A DNA stretch of 64,000 bases, from contig NZ_CP008884.1 of NCBI RefSeq assembly GCF_000725385.1, positions 186,001-250,000 of the forward strand. The letters are read 5' to 3'. Within the stretch, counting starts at the first letter, position 1; each line of letters begins with the position of its first letter. A model generated the notes under the pieces. The model had not been told where the DNA came from, made no database searches, and saw only the letters and a program-made list of their open reading frames with translations. The stretch is from Dyella japonica A8. Lineage in GTDB: Bacteria; Pseudomonadota; Gammaproteobacteria; Xanthomonadales; Rhodanobacteraceae. Of the stretch, positions 16,247 to 25,613 are shown piece by piece. Both the position numbers and the translations under genes were made by a program.

Positions 16247-18736
16247 ATGCAGCCTATCGATACCACCGGTCGCGAACGTAACGACGAGCGCGCCGACAGC
16301 ACCGTTTTCCCCGCCGACACCGCCGTGGCTGAAGCGCCGCGCGCGGATGCCCCGTTCGCCCTGACCCCGCCCCACAACCCGGGCCAGATGCGCGTGACCA
16401 AGCGCAGCGGCCGCCAGGAAGTGGTGGACGTGAACAAGATCGTGCGCGCCGTGACCCGCAGTGCGGAAGGCCTGCACGCGGTCGACCCCATGCGCGTGGC
16501 GCTCAAGACCATTGGCGGCCTGTACGACGGCGCCACCACGCAGGAGCTGGACCAGCTCTCCATCCGTACCGCCGCCGCGCTTACCGCGGAAGAGCCCGAG
16601 TACGGCCAGCTGGCTGCCCGCCTGCTGGGCGCGTTCGTCGACAAGGAAGTGAGCGGCCAGGAAATCCAGAGCTTCTCGCAGTCCATCGCGCGCGGCGCGG
16701 AGCTGGGCATTCTCAACGAGCGCCTGCGCGACTTCGTCGCCACCAACTCGCGCAAGCTCAACGACGCCATCGACCCGCTCGCCACGCGCCGTTTCGAATA
16801 CTTCGGCCTGCGCACGGTGTACGACCGCTACCTGCTGCGCCACCCGCAGCTGCGCAAGGTGATCGAAACGCCGCAGCACTTCTTCATGCGCATTGCCTGC
16901 GCGCTGGGCGGCAACGAGATCGGCGAAACGCTGGAGCTGTATCGCCTGCTCTCCTCGCTGGAATACATCGCCAGCTCGCCGACGCTGTTCAACGCGGGCA
17001 CCGCGCACGAGCAGCTCAGCTCGTGCTTCCTGCTCGACTCGCCGTCCGACTCGCTGGAGTCGATCTACGAGAAGTACGGCGACGTGGCCAAGCTCAGCAA
17101 GTTCGCCGGCGGCATTGGCCTGGCATACTCGCGCGTGCGTTCGCGCGGCTCGCTCATCAAGGGCACCAACGGCCACTCCAACGGCCTGGTGCCGTGGCTG
17201 AAGACGCTGGACGCCTCCGTCGCCGCGGTGAACCAGGGCGGCAAGCGCAAGGGCGCGGCCTGTGTGTACCTGGAGCCGTGGCACGGCGACATCGAGGAGT
17301 TCCTCGAGCTGCGCGACAACACCGGCGACGAAGCGCGCCGCACGCATAACCTCAACCTGGCCAACTGGATCCCCGACGAATTCATGCGTCGCGTGGAAAC
17401 CGATGGCGAGTGGTCGCTGTTCGATCCCAAGATCGTGCCGCACTTCGTCGACAGCTGGGGCGAGACCTTCGAGAAGGCCTACCGCGAAGCCGAAGCCGCC
17501 GGCCTGGCCACCAAGAAGGTGAAGGCGCGCGAGCTGTACGCCCGCATGCTGCGCACGCTGGCGCAGACCGGCAACGGCTGGATGACCTTCAAGGACCGCA
17601 GCAACGCCACCAGCAACCAGACGGCGAAGGCGGAAAACGTCATCCACCTGTCGAACCTGTGCACCGAGATCCTGGAAGTCACCAATGCCGACGAAACGGC
17701 GGTGTGCAACCTGGGTTCGGTGAACCTGTCGCGCCACGTGGTCGACGGCCGCTTCGATTTCGACAAGCTCGCCGCCACCGTGCGCACCGCCGTGCGCCAG
17801 CTGGACCGTGTCATCGATCTGAACTTCTACCCGATCGACACCGCCAAGGTCGCCAACAACAAGTGGCGTCCGGTGGGCCTGGGCGTAATGGGCCTGCAGG
17901 ACGTGTTCTTCAAGCTGCGCCTGCCCTTCGATTCGGCTGAAGCGCTGGAACTGTCCACGCGCATTGCCGAAGAGATCTATTACAACGCGCTGTCGCAGTC
18001 GAACGAACTGGCGATGGAACAGGGCGCGCACCCGGGCTTCGCGGAAAGCCGCGCCGCCAACGGTGAGCTGCAGTTCGACTACTGGACCAACGCCAAGCCG
18101 AACGACCAGGCACGCTGGGACGCGCTCCGCGAGTCGATCAAGGCCAAGGGCCTGCGCAACTCGCTGCTGATCGCTATTGCACCGACCGCCACCATCGCCT
18201 CCATCGCCGGTTGCTACGAGTGCATCGAGCCGCAGGTGAGCAACCTGTTCAAGCGCGAGACGCTGTCGGGCGACTTCCTGGTGGTGAACCGCTACCTGGT
18301 GGAAGAGCTGAAGACGCTGGGCCTGTGGACCGCCGACGTCCGCGACGCGATCAAGCTGGCGGAAGGCTCCATCCAGGGCATCAACGCGATTCCGGAACGC
18401 CTGCGCACGATCTACCGCACGGTGTGGGAGCTGCCGCAGAAGGCGTTGATCGATCTCGGCGCTGCCCGCGGCGCGTACATCGACCAGAGCCAGTCGCTGA
18501 ACCTGTTCATGGAAAACCCGAACATCGGCCAGCTCAGCTCCATGTACATGTACGCGTGGAAGTCCGGCATCAAGACCACGTACTACCTGCGTTCGCGTCC
18601 GGCCACCAAGATCGCCAAGACCACCGTCTCGGCGGCACCGGCGGCCAAGCCGGCGCCGGTGGCGGATCAGGAACAGGCGACGGCGGCGGTGTTCTGCTCG
18701 CTGGAGAATCCGGAGTATTGCGAGGCTTGTCAGTAA
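16247..18736 (+). CDS. nrdA: Ribonucleoside-diphosphate reductase, class Ia alpha subunit
   Basis: An 829-residue large subunit reducing NDPs to dNDPs. It has an N-terminal ATP-cone (MRVTKRSGRQEVVDVNKIVRAVTRSAEGL), then class I catalytic motifs: SSCFLLDS, a glycine-rich AGGIGLAYSRVRS, NLCTEILEV, AVCNLGSVNLSRHV and GVMGLQDVFFKLRLPFDS. The Pro-rich C-terminus ends in the redox-active Cys tail (VFCSLENPEYCEACQ). The start at 16247 is chosen for GGAG 10 nt upstream; a frame open from 16133 would begin inside the leader. Expression is likely set by the NrdR-like sites and B12 riboswitch upstream. The partner nrdB is 665 bp downstream, separated by repeats and an opposing gene. Confidence 0.95.
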   Translation: MQPIDTTGRERNDERADSTVFPADTAVAEAPRADAPFALTPPHNPGQMRVTKRSGRQEVVDVNKIVRAVTRSAEGLHAVDPMRVALKTIGGLYDGATTQELDQLSIRTAAALTAEEPEYGQLAARLLGAFVDKEVSGQEIQSFSQSIARGAELGILNERLRDFVATNSRKLNDAIDPLATRRFEYFGLRTVYDRYLLRHPQLRKVIETPQHFFMRIACALGGNEIGETLELYRLLSSLEYIASSPTLFNAGTAHEQLSSCFLLDSPSDSLESIYEKYGDVAKLSKFAGGIGLAYSRVRSRGSLIKGTNGHSNGLVPWLKTLDASVAAVNQGGKRKGAACVYLEPWHGDIEEFLELRDNTGDEARRTHNLNLANWIPDEFMRRVETDGEWSLFDPKIVPHFVDSWGETFEKAYREAEAAGLATKKVKARELYARMLRTLAQTGNGWMTFKDRSNATSNQTAKAENVIHLSNLCTEILEVTNADETAVCNLGSVNLSRHVVDGRFDFDKLAATVRTAVRQLDRVIDLNFYPIDTAKVANNKWRPVGLGVMGLQDVFFKLRLPFDSAEALELSTRIAEEIYYNALSQSNELAMEQGAHPGFAESRAANGELQFDYWTNAKPNDQARWDALRESIKAKGLRNSLLIAIAPTATIASIAGCYECIEPQVSNLFKRETLSGDFLVVNRYLVEELKTLGLWTADVRDAIKLAEGSIQGINAIPERLRTIYRTVWELPQKALIDLGAARGAYIDQSQSLNLFMENPNIGQLSSMYMYAWKSGIKTTYYLRSRPATKIAKTTVSAAPAAKPAPVADQEQATAAVFCSLENPEYCEACQ

Positions 18737-18810
18737 CCCTCACCGTCATCCCCGCGTACCCCACAAAAGGGGGCAAGGGCGGGGATATGGCGAGGCCCGT
18801 CAGCAATCCT

Positions 18811-18897
18811 CACCGTCATCCCCGCGCAGGCGGGGATCCAGTGGCTTCATCGCAAGGTTGGAAAGGCACTGGATTCCCGCCTGCGCGGGAATGACGA
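18811..18897. repeat. Palindromic REP-like pair, left flank of the GIY-YIG gene
   Basis: CACCGTCATCCCCGCGCAGG faces CCTGCGCGGGAATGACG with ATCCAGTGG and CACTGGATT inside. A related solo copy is at 18740-18786. The repeat ends four bases before the stop of the GIY-YIG gene. Confidence 0.8.
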
Positions 18898-19194
18898 TCA
18901 AGGGATGAGGTCAGGGTAAAGGTCGCACCAGCAGGGGTTGGTCTTTTCAATCAACCCGAGTTTCCAGGCGCGATTCCATTTTTTGATGGCCTTTTCCCGT
19001 GAAATGGCCGACTCCATCAATTCATGCACTTCGTACCAGACCAGCATGTGGACCTGATACCGATGGCTGAAACCCTCCACCACGTCGTTGCGATGCTGCC
19101 AGATGCGCGCCGGCAGGTTGGAGGTGACGCCCGTGTACAAGGTTCCGTTGCGGCCACTGGCAAGGATGTAAACGCAAGGCTGACGAATACGCAC
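18898..19194 (-). CDS. GIY-YIG domain endonuclease-like protein
   Basis: 98 residues, essentially only a GIY-YIG domain: VYILASGRNGTLYTGVTSNLPARIWQHR (the VYI and LYTGVT halves, Arg on the next helix), then MLVWYEVHELMESAISREKAIKKWNRAWKLGLIEKTNP, the family's Glu-containing helix. It starts with GTG. Small UPF0213-like proteins of this kind have no proven role; some have nuclease activity. It lies on the opposite strand between nrdA and nrdB and is bracketed by palindromic REP-like pairs, suggesting arrival as a unit with the repeats. Confidence 0.85.
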   Translation of the reverse strand: MRIRQPCVYILASGRNGTLYTGVTSNLPARIWQHRNDVVEGFSHRYQVHMLVWYEVHELMESAISREKAIKKWNRAWKLGLIEKTNPCWCDLYPDLIP

Positions 19195-19250
19195 GAGACG
19201 CGACCCCTTTGGTTCTCGCCCGAGCTTGCCGTCATCAACAACCCATTTCG

Positions 19251-19348
19251 ACCGTCATCCCAGCGAAAGCTGGGATCCAGCGCCTTTCCCCGACACGTTT
19301 CGGTGGAATGAAGGAAGTCACTGGATTCCAGCTTTCGCTGGAATGACG
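19251..19348. repeat. Palindromic REP-like pair, right flank of the GIY-YIG gene
   Basis: ACCGTCATCCCAGCGAAAGC faces GCTTTCGCTGGAATGACG; it has the same layout as 18811-18897 but a different stem sequence. It lies 54 bp before the nrdB start. Confidence 0.8.
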
Positions 19349-19401
19349 AGCAAAGACACATGCGCCGGCCGCAGCTGGCGCGACACAGCACGAGGAACAC
19401 C

Positions 19402-20412
19402 ATGTCCACCCAGCACATTCTCGACCCCGGCTTCGAACTCACCCTGCGCCCCATGCGCTACCCCGAGTTCTACGAGATGTACCGCAACGCGATCAAGAAC
19501 ACCTGGACCGTGGACGAAGTGGATTTCTCGCTGGACGTCACCGACCTGCGCTCGAAGATGTCCGACGCCGACCGTCACCTGATCCATCGCCTCGTGGCCT
19601 TCTTTGCCACCGGCGACACCATCGTGGCAAACAATCTGGTGCTGAACCTGTACCAGCACATCAACGCGCCCGAAGCGCGCATGTACCTGTCGCGCCAGCT
19701 CTATGAAGAAGCGCTGCACGTGCAGTTCTACCTGACGCTGCTCGATACCTACATCCCCGATCCGGCCGAGCGCAACAAGGCCTTCGCAGCGATCCAGAAC
19801 ATCCCCTCGATCCGCCAGAAGGGCGAGTTCTGCTTCAAATGGATCGACTCCATCCAGAACCTTACGAGGCTGGAGACGCGCGAGCAGCGCCGCCAGTTCC
19901 TGCTGAACCTGATCTGCTTCGCCGCGTGCATCGAAGGCCTGTTCTTCTTCGCCGCCTTCGCCTATGTGTACTTCCTGCGCTCGCGTGGCCTGCTGCACGG
20001 CCTGGCCTCGGGCACCAACTGGGTATTCCGCGACGAGAGCTGCCACATGGCGTTCGCCTTCGACGTGGTACGCACCGTGCGCGCCGAAGAGCCCGACCTG
20101 TTCGACGATGCGATGCGCGCGCAGATCGAGGAAATGCTGGAAGACGCCATCGCCTGCGAAACGCAGTTCGCGGAGGACGTGCTGTCGGGTGGCGTGGCCG
20201 GCCTGTCGGTGAAGGATATGCGCCAGTACCTCGAATATTGCGCCGACCAGCGCCTGGCCCAGCTGGATCTTCCCAAGAAGTACGGCGCGAAGAACCCGTT
20301 CGACTTCATGGACCTGCAGGACGTGCAGGAAGTGACTAACTTCTTCGAGCGTCGCGTGTCGGCGTATCAGGTGGGCGTGCAGGGTGAAGTCGCGTTCGAC
20401 ATGGCGTTCTGA
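19402..20412 (+). CDS. nrdB: Ribonucleoside-diphosphate reductase, class Ia beta subunit
   Basis: A 336-residue radical-generating subunit. All diiron ligands are present with E. coli-like spacing: D72, E103, H106, E178, E212, H215; the radical tyrosine is Y110, four residues after H106. The start at 19402 (MSTQHIL) follows AGGAACACC. A Rho-independent terminator lies just after the stop. The 665-bp separation from nrdA with an opposing gene between raises the question of whether nrdB is still under the nrdA leader or has its own promoter within the repeat region. Confidence 0.95.
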   Translation: MSTQHILDPGFELTLRPMRYPEFYEMYRNAIKNTWTVDEVDFSLDVTDLRSKMSDADRHLIHRLVAFFATGDTIVANNLVLNLYQHINAPEARMYLSRQLYEEALHVQFYLTLLDTYIPDPAERNKAFAAIQNIPSIRQKGEFCFKWIDSIQNLTRLETREQRRQFLLNLICFAACIEGLFFFAAFAYVYFLRSRGLLHGLASGTNWVFRDESCHMAFAFDVVRTVRAEEPDLFDDAMRAQIEEMLEDAIACETQFAEDVLSGGVAGLSVKDMRQYLEYCADQRLAQLDLPKKYGAKNPFDFMDLQDVQEVTNFFERRVSAYQVGVQGEVAFDMAF

Positions 20413-20437
20413 TCCCCATCTCCATGTCGTAGTGTTG

Positions 20438-20470
20438 AGGCCAGCCTGCTTGCATGGGGCTGGCCTTTGC
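20438..20470 (+). terminator. Rho-independent terminator after nrdB
   Basis: AGGCCAGCC / GGCTGGCCT stem (20438-20446 with 20458-20466) followed by TTGCTTTT. Confidence 0.75.
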
Positions 20471-20548
20471 TTTTCTGGTGGTGGCCTTGCCGCCCTGCGG
20501 CGAGGCACCGGCTTTGCTCGCGCGCCGGGGGAGCGAGCGCCAGGGCAA

Positions 20549-21772
20549 TCACCCCCGTGTCGCCACCACCGGCGGCACCATGCTCGCCCTCAGCGCCGGC
20601 CCCAACACCGCCAGCTGGCCCAAGCCCCACAACGCCACCGCGCCAGCCGGCAGGTAGAACCAGGGCAACCGCCGCAACGCGTAATGCTCCATCAGCAGCA
20701 TGTTGAGCCCATACGCCAGCACGGCACCCAGCACCACACCTGCCCCGACGATCACAAAATTCTCCGTCTGGAAGTAACGGAGAATGTCGGCGCGCGTCGC
20801 CCCGACCGCGCGTCGGATGCCGATGGAGCGCCGCCGCTGCTGCACCCAGAAGCTGGCCAGGCCCGTGATGCCGGCCGCCGTCACCAGCAACAAGCCCGTC
20901 GCCGCCGCCAGCAGCAGCGAGATCATGGTGCGGTCACGCCGGAAGTAGTCGCTGCGCAACTGCTCGAACGTCTGCGGCCGACGCAGCACGCGATTGCCAT
21001 CGAGTACGGCGAGCACCTTCTGCGCCTGCCTGAGCACGCGTTCGCGCTCCTGCGGCGCCGAGCGCATGACATAGGTGATGCCGGCGCCGTCGGGAAGCAT
21101 GGGGAACAAGGTGGCGTATCCGCTCGCTTCCGATTCGTCCAACGTCGGGCGCAGCAGGTGGTCGACCACGCCGACGATGCGTATCGGCCCATCGCCCGGG
21201 TAGATCACCTTGCCCAGCGGGTCCTGCCCGGGAAACAACTTGGCAGCAAGCGCCTGCGTGATGATGGTGGAGGACACATGGTTGATGCCCGACCAGTCGT
21301 GGGCGGCGCCCAGGGGGATGTATTCCTCCGGCAGGAACAGGCGGCCCGATACCAGGTGCATGCCCAGGGTGCGCATTTCTTCCTGCGTGCCGCTGTACGC
21401 AGTTGCCGTGGTCAGCGACGGGCCGTTGGGCACCAGCGATATGCCATTGCTCCAGTTGTTGCCGCTGAGCGGCAGCGAGTCGACCGCCGTGACCGAGGTG
21501 ACGCCGGGAATCGCACGCAAGGCCGCCAGATCCGCATCGTGCCTTGCCAGCGGGTTGGCGGATTCGTCCACGCTGATGCTCTCGATCAGCACCAGTTCGT
21601 TCTCCGCCACGCCGCTGGGCAACTGCATCTGCGTGAGGCGATGGCCGATGATGGAGGCAACGTTGCAGACGATGGCGCAGGTGAGCGCGACCTGCATCAC
21701 CAGCAGGCCGGCGGTGAGCTTGTGGCGCAGCAGGCTGGCGATCAACGGTGAGTGCGACATGGCGAACCTCAT
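20549..21772 (-). CDS. FtsX/MacB-like ABC transporter permease (downstream of the pair)
   Basis: A 407-residue permease. An N-terminal helix (LTAGLLVMQVALTCAIVCNVASIIG) is followed by a MacB-type periplasmic domain (GVTSVTAVDSLPLSGNNWS ... LGMHLVSGRLF ... IITQALAAKLFPGQDPLGKVI). Three C-terminal helices carry the FtsX signature RRSIGIRRAVGATRADILRYF. The start ATG at 21772 overlaps the stop of the upstream permease by 4 bp, indicating translational coupling. No ATPase gene is adjacent, so the motor must be encoded elsewhere if this is an active exporter. Confidence 0.88.
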   Translation of the reverse strand: MRFAMSHSPLIASLLRHKLTAGLLVMQVALTCAIVCNVASIIGHRLTQMQLPSGVAENELVLIESISVDESANPLARHDADLAALRAIPGVTSVTAVDSLPLSGNNWSNGISLVPNGPSLTTATAYSGTQEEMRTLGMHLVSGRLFLPEEYIPLGAAHDWSGINHVSSTIITQALAAKLFPGQDPLGKVIYPGDGPIRIVGVVDHLLRPTLDESEASGYATLFPMLPDGAGITYVMRSAPQERERVLRQAQKVLAVLDGNRVLRRPQTFEQLRSDYFRRDRTMISLLLAAATGLLLVTAAGITGLASFWVQQRRRSIGIRRAVGATRADILRYFQTENFVIVGAGVVLGAVLAYGLNMLLMEHYALRRLPWFYLPAGAVALWGLGQLAVLGPALRASMVPPVVATRG

Positions 21773-23070
21773 TGCGTCTTCAGTTGCAGGGCGGGCGGGA
21801 TGCGGCAGGCGCGCCATGCCGGCAGCAAGCCGGCGATGACGCTGGCCACCAAGGCCAGGGCGAACGTGCCGAACAGCATGCTGGCGTCCATCTGCGCGAG
21901 CTGGGCGTAACCGTCCGGCCGTTGCCGCACGCTCCACAGGCCGAGGAAGGCGATGCCCAGTCCCAGCGAGCCGCCGGCCAGGCCAATCACACAGGACTCC
22001 ACGCCCAGTTGCAGGAAGATTTCCCAACGGCGCGCCCCCAGCGCGCGCCGCACGCTGATCTCGCCGCCGCGGCGCAGGAAGGTCGCGAGCAACAGGCCCA
22101 CGACGTTGAGCATGCACACCGCGAGAAAGCCCAGCGAGAGCGACAGCTGCAGGCGAAGGTCATCGGGAATGGCGTGCTGCCGCGCCAGCCAGTCCATCAG
22201 GCCGAACAGCTGTGGACTGGCAGGGCGCGGCATGCGGCCGTGCGCCTGCTGTTGGTGCCAGTAGTGTCCAAGAAAGTCGCGGTAAGCCACGGCTTTCGCC
22301 GTGGTGTCCAGTTGCACCCAGAACTGCAGCCACACGCAGTGGTCGCTGGTGCGTGCGTCGCCGCCGCCATCCCAGCAGGAGAAGCGGCCGTTGAAATCGA
22401 GGCCCAGGTCCTGCGCGGTCTGCAGCGGCAGGAAGAACTGGTCGGCCTTGCCATACACGCGACCGTTGATCTGCGCGTAGAACTGCGGCTGCGGGTTCCA
22501 CGCGTCAAGCACGCCCACGACGCGAAAGTCGGTGTTCTTCAGGCGCACCGTGTGGCCGACGCCGGAGGCATCGCCGAACAGCTTGCGGTTGAGTTCGCTG
22601 TTGAGCACGACCACGCGCGCGTGAGCATCGTCCTCGTCGCTGCGCCAACCGCCGCCGGCCGCGAACGGCGCATTGAACATGGCGAAGAAATCGGCGGTGA
22701 CGTAGCGGCCCGCCTCGTAGAACGGCAGCTGGCCGCCTTGTGGCGGACGCACGGGCACCGCGCCGCCAGCCATGACGGCTTGCCGGTCCGCGCGATGCGC
22801 GCGCAACAGGTTCATCGCATCGGGCCAGGTGAAGTTGCCATCCGGCTCGCCCGGTTCGCTGCGGTCGCGGGCCAGCGGACGCGGGTCGATAACCGGCGCA
22901 TAGAGCTGTCCGCTGCGTCCCGGCAGCGGATCACCGGAAAGCACATGGAAGATGGTGATCATGGTCATGCTCGCGCCGATGCCGAGCCCGATCACCAGGA
23001 TCATCAGGATCGCCAGCGCTTTGCTGCGGCGCAGGCTGCTGATGGCGGTGGCTGCGTAGTAGCCGATCAT
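21769..23070 (-). CDS. FtsX/MacB-like ABC transporter permease (upstream of the pair)
   Basis: A 433-residue permease with N-terminal MIGYYAATAISSLRRSKALAILMILVIGLGIGASMTMITIF, a MacB_PCD-type periplasmic domain (VVVLNSELNRKLFGDASGVGHTVRLKNTDFRVVGVLDAW) and C-terminal FtsX helices with EISVRRALGARRWEIFLQL. The start at 23070 is chosen because upstream in-frame sequence is not membrane-like. It is 138 bp downstream of the M56 gene on the same strand. The MacB family exports antibiotics, peptides or lipoproteins; the substrate here is unknown. Confidence 0.88.
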   Translation of the reverse strand: MIGYYAATAISSLRRSKALAILMILVIGLGIGASMTMITIFHVLSGDPLPGRSGQLYAPVIDPRPLARDRSEPGEPDGNFTWPDAMNLLRAHRADRQAVMAGGAVPVRPPQGGQLPFYEAGRYVTADFFAMFNAPFAAGGGWRSDEDDAHARVVVLNSELNRKLFGDASGVGHTVRLKNTDFRVVGVLDAWNPQPQFYAQINGRVYGKADQFFLPLQTAQDLGLDFNGRFSCWDGGGDARTSDHCVWLQFWVQLDTTAKAVAYRDFLGHYWHQQQAHGRMPRPASPQLFGLMDWLARQHAIPDDLRLQLSLSLGFLAVCMLNVVGLLLATFLRRGGEISVRRALGARRWEIFLQLGVESCVIGLAGGSLGLGIAFLGLWSVRQRPDGYAQLAQMDASMLFGTFALALVASVIAGLLPAWRACRIPPALQLKTQ

Positions 23071-23208
23071 GTCGTCTCCTGTCCCGCGTCGTGCCGGGCG
23101 TGCGAGGGCAAGCCGCACCCGGCGCCCCGGCTCAGGCCGGGACGGGTGGTCATCGGATAGGGGTGAATCGGTTGAGGTGGCGCGCCCAATCCGCGCCACC
23201 GGGTCGGT

Positions 23209-25182
23209 TCAGCGGTTTTCCACGGCCTTCGCTGCGCCCTTCGCCAGTGCCTCGTCCAACAGCTGGTTCATCTTGTCATTGGCTTTCGCGGAGGCCTGTT
23301 GGAGCTTCTCGCTCAAGGCCTGCTGCTCCTTGCTCAACGCCTGCTGTTGCCCCTCGAGGTCGCGCTGTTCGTGCTCCAGTCCGGCCTGCTCGCGCTCGAT
23401 CTCGGCACGCTCTGCGGCGAATCCGGCGCGTTCCCCATCGCCACGGTCGGCCGACGGTTGCTGCGCGAGGCGAACCGCAAGTTCGGACTCGCGCTGTGCT
23501 ATGCGGGACAAACGTTCGCCCAAGGCACCCATGCGCGCACCGATACCTGCTTCCTCGCCGCCGATCCGGCCTTGTTTGCCACCCAGCTGGCCCTGCTCCT
23601 TCGAAAGCTCGGTCACCGGCGCATAGGCGGCCTTGGCCCGCGCGACATACGCCTCGTCGCGGATCAGGTAGGTGTCCGAGCCGCGACGGAACAGCACCAG
23701 CGGCGCGCCGTTGCCTTGCATGCGCCGGGCCGTGGACAAGTCCACATCGCTACCGTTGACGATCACCGAGTCGTGGTCGAGCACGGCGAACCCGTAGGTG
23801 GCACCGCTGCGTGTATCGATATCCACGTGATGCGCGGCGAAACCCGTTGCTTCCACCGGCGGCGCGGGCGGCGGAGGTGGCACCTTCGGCATGCGCGGCG
23901 GCGAAGGCGGTGGCGGCGGCGCCATGCTGGGTCGCGCCAACGCATGGCTGGCCGGAGTGGCGGGCGTTGACGGCGTGGCAGGCTCCGTCGGTGTCGCTGG
24001 TGTTGCTGGTGTCGGTGTCAGAGCGGATGAAGGAGACGGTGAGGCTGCCACGCCGGACGATGTGGCCGGTGCGGGCGTGGCCTCCGCCTTCGCTTCCGTC
24101 ACGCGATACGGCAGCACGCCGATGGCGGCAACCAGCGCGATGATCAGGCCGCTGCGCAGGCGCGACGTGGTGTCCTGACCGCTCAGCTGCAACAGCATCA
24201 GGCGCCTTTTCAGGTTGTGGAAGGTCGGCGAGGCGCCGGCAAGGCCAGCGTGCAGCGGATGCGCCACGCCAAGACGCAGCAGCAGGCGACCATAATCCTG
24301 TGGTGCCGCGTCATGCCGTTGCACCACCTGCGCATCGCACGCGGCCTCGCGGTTGAGGGCGTATTCGCGCATCGCCCACAACACCATGGGATGGAAGAAG
24401 AACAGGCGTTGCGCGATACCGGGCACCCAGCCCATCCACAGGTCGCCGCGGCGCAGGTGGGTAAGTTCGTGCGCCAGCGCCAGCGCGGACTCCTCCGCTG
24501 ATAGCCCCTGCGCCGCCGGCAGCAATACCACGGGGCGCCACAAGCCACTGACCTGGGGCGAGCGGATGGCATCGGACACGCGCAGCGACGGGCAGCGGCG
24601 CAACCCCATGTCGCGCGCCTGCGCCGCGCACAGCGCCTGCAGGCGAGGGTCATCGAGCGAACGCGATGCGCGAACCACGGCACGCGCTTCGCGCCACTGC
24701 CGCATCGTCATGGCCAGCTGCACGAGCACGCCGGCCAGCCATAGTGCAAATGCAACGGGCAGCACACGCGACCAGGCAACGTGCGGGTTTTCACCGGCCG
24801 GCTTCGCTCTGGCTTCGGCAGACATGGCGAAGGCATCCAGCGACGACCGACCGGTTTGCCCCATGCCAGCGATGCGATGCTCGGCAGGTGCCGTGGTCGA
24901 CATCGTGAGCCCGGTCGACGGGCCGTCCGCCACTGTCGTGGTGGCAGTGGCGATCGCGGTGCGCGCGGGTGAAAGCAACGGCAGCGCCACCGGCGTGGGC
25001 AGCAGCAGGCCAAGCAGCAACTGCACGCCCAGCAACCACCACAGCAGCGAGCGCGTCGCCGCGGAAAGGCGCGGCAGCTGGCGGTTGAGCAGCCACACTG
25101 CACCAATCAGCAAGGTGGCCTGCAGCGACGTCCAGGCGAGCCGCACCACCACATCTTGAGCGATAGAAGCGAAGGCGGCCAT
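23209..25182 (-). CDS. BlaR1-type M56 membrane metallopeptidase with C-terminal coiled coil
   Basis: A 657-residue sensor-protease candidate. N-terminal helices (about 1-70), the cytosolic M56 zinc motif HELTHLRRGD (H238-H242), then EYALNREAACDAQVV supplying the third ligand, a further helix (GLIIALVAAIGVL), a Pro/Thr/Ala-rich linker, a small periplasmic region and a strongly charged Glu/Gln coiled coil (about 540-640). BlaR1/MecR1 relatives sense beta-lactams through a penicillin-binding domain and cleave BlaI; that domain is absent here, so the signal is likely different. It begins one base after the blaI-like stop. Confidence 0.88.
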   Translation of the reverse strand: MAAFASIAQDVVVRLAWTSLQATLLIGAVWLLNRQLPRLSAATRSLLWWLLGVQLLLGLLLPTPVALPLLSPARTAIATATTTVADGPSTGLTMSTTAPAEHRIAGMGQTGRSSLDAFAMSAEARAKPAGENPHVAWSRVLPVAFALWLAGVLVQLAMTMRQWREARAVVRASRSLDDPRLQALCAAQARDMGLRRCPSLRVSDAIRSPQVSGLWRPVVLLPAAQGLSAEESALALAHELTHLRRGDLWMGWVPGIAQRLFFFHPMVLWAMREYALNREAACDAQVVQRHDAAPQDYGRLLLRLGVAHPLHAGLAGASPTFHNLKRRLMLLQLSGQDTTSRLRSGLIIALVAAIGVLPYRVTEAKAEATPAPATSSGVAASPSPSSALTPTPATPATPTEPATPSTPATPASHALARPSMAPPPPPSPPRMPKVPPPPPAPPVEATGFAAHHVDIDTRSGATYGFAVLDHDSVIVNGSDVDLSTARRMQGNGAPLVLFRRGSDTYLIRDEAYVARAKAAYAPVTELSKEQGQLGGKQGRIGGEEAGIGARMGALGERLSRIAQRESELAVRLAQQPSADRGDGERAGFAAERAEIEREQAGLEHEQRDLEGQQQALSKEQQALSEKLQQASAKANDKMNQLLDEALAKGAAKAVENR

Positions 25183-25183
25183 G

Positions 25184-25570
25184 TCAGCTCCCCTTGCGGC
25201 GCGACTGCAGTTGCTGCACGAGCGCCTCCAGTTCGGCGAGTTCGCGATCGCTCACGTCGCTGCGTTCGGACATCCATGCCACGAAGGGCGACACGGAGCC
25301 GCTGAGCGTCTTCTCCACGAACTGCCCCACGGCGCTGCGCATGACCTCGCCCGGGCCGGTGGCGGGGCTGTAGCGATACACGCCATCCACCTGCTTGCGC
25401 TTGAGATATGCCTTGCCGCGCAGGCGCTCCATCATGGTCAGCACGGTGGAGCGTGCAAGGCCGCGGGGCTCGCCGAAACCGGCGGCCACTTCACCGACCG
25501 ATGCGTTGTTGTGTTCGGCCAGGTACTGCAGGAGCGCCAGCTCCTGGTCGCCGATGCTTGGCTTGCCCAT
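25184..25570 (-). CDS. BlaI/MecI/CopY family transcriptional repressor
   Basis: A 128-residue winged-helix repressor: GDQELALLQYLAEHNNASVGEVAAGFGEPRGLARSTVLTMMERLRGKAYLKRKQVDGVYRYSPA, then a dimerisation and cleavage domain. The start at 25570 (MGKPSIG) is preferred over an upstream codon lying within operator 1. Two palindromes of BlaI-operator type lie just upstream. It is predicted to repress itself, the M56 protease and possibly the permease pair until the protease inactivates it. Confidence 0.92.
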   Translation of the reverse strand: MGKPSIGDQELALLQYLAEHNNASVGEVAAGFGEPRGLARSTVLTMMERLRGKAYLKRKQVDGVYRYSPATGPGEVMRSAVGQFVEKTLSGSVSPFVAWMSERSDVSDRELAELEALVQQLQSRRKGS

Positions 25571-25585
25571 GTCCACGATCCTCGT

Positions 25586-25601
25586 GACTACATCTGTAGT
25601 C
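25586..25601 (-). promoter_or_regulatory. BlaI-type operator 1
   Basis: GACTACATCTGTAGTC is a 16-bp palindrome with TACA-NN-TGTA core, the established BlaI/MecI/CopY recognition pattern. It lies 16 bp upstream of the repressor start. Confidence 0.85.
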
Positions 25602-25613
25602 AACCTACGCCGT

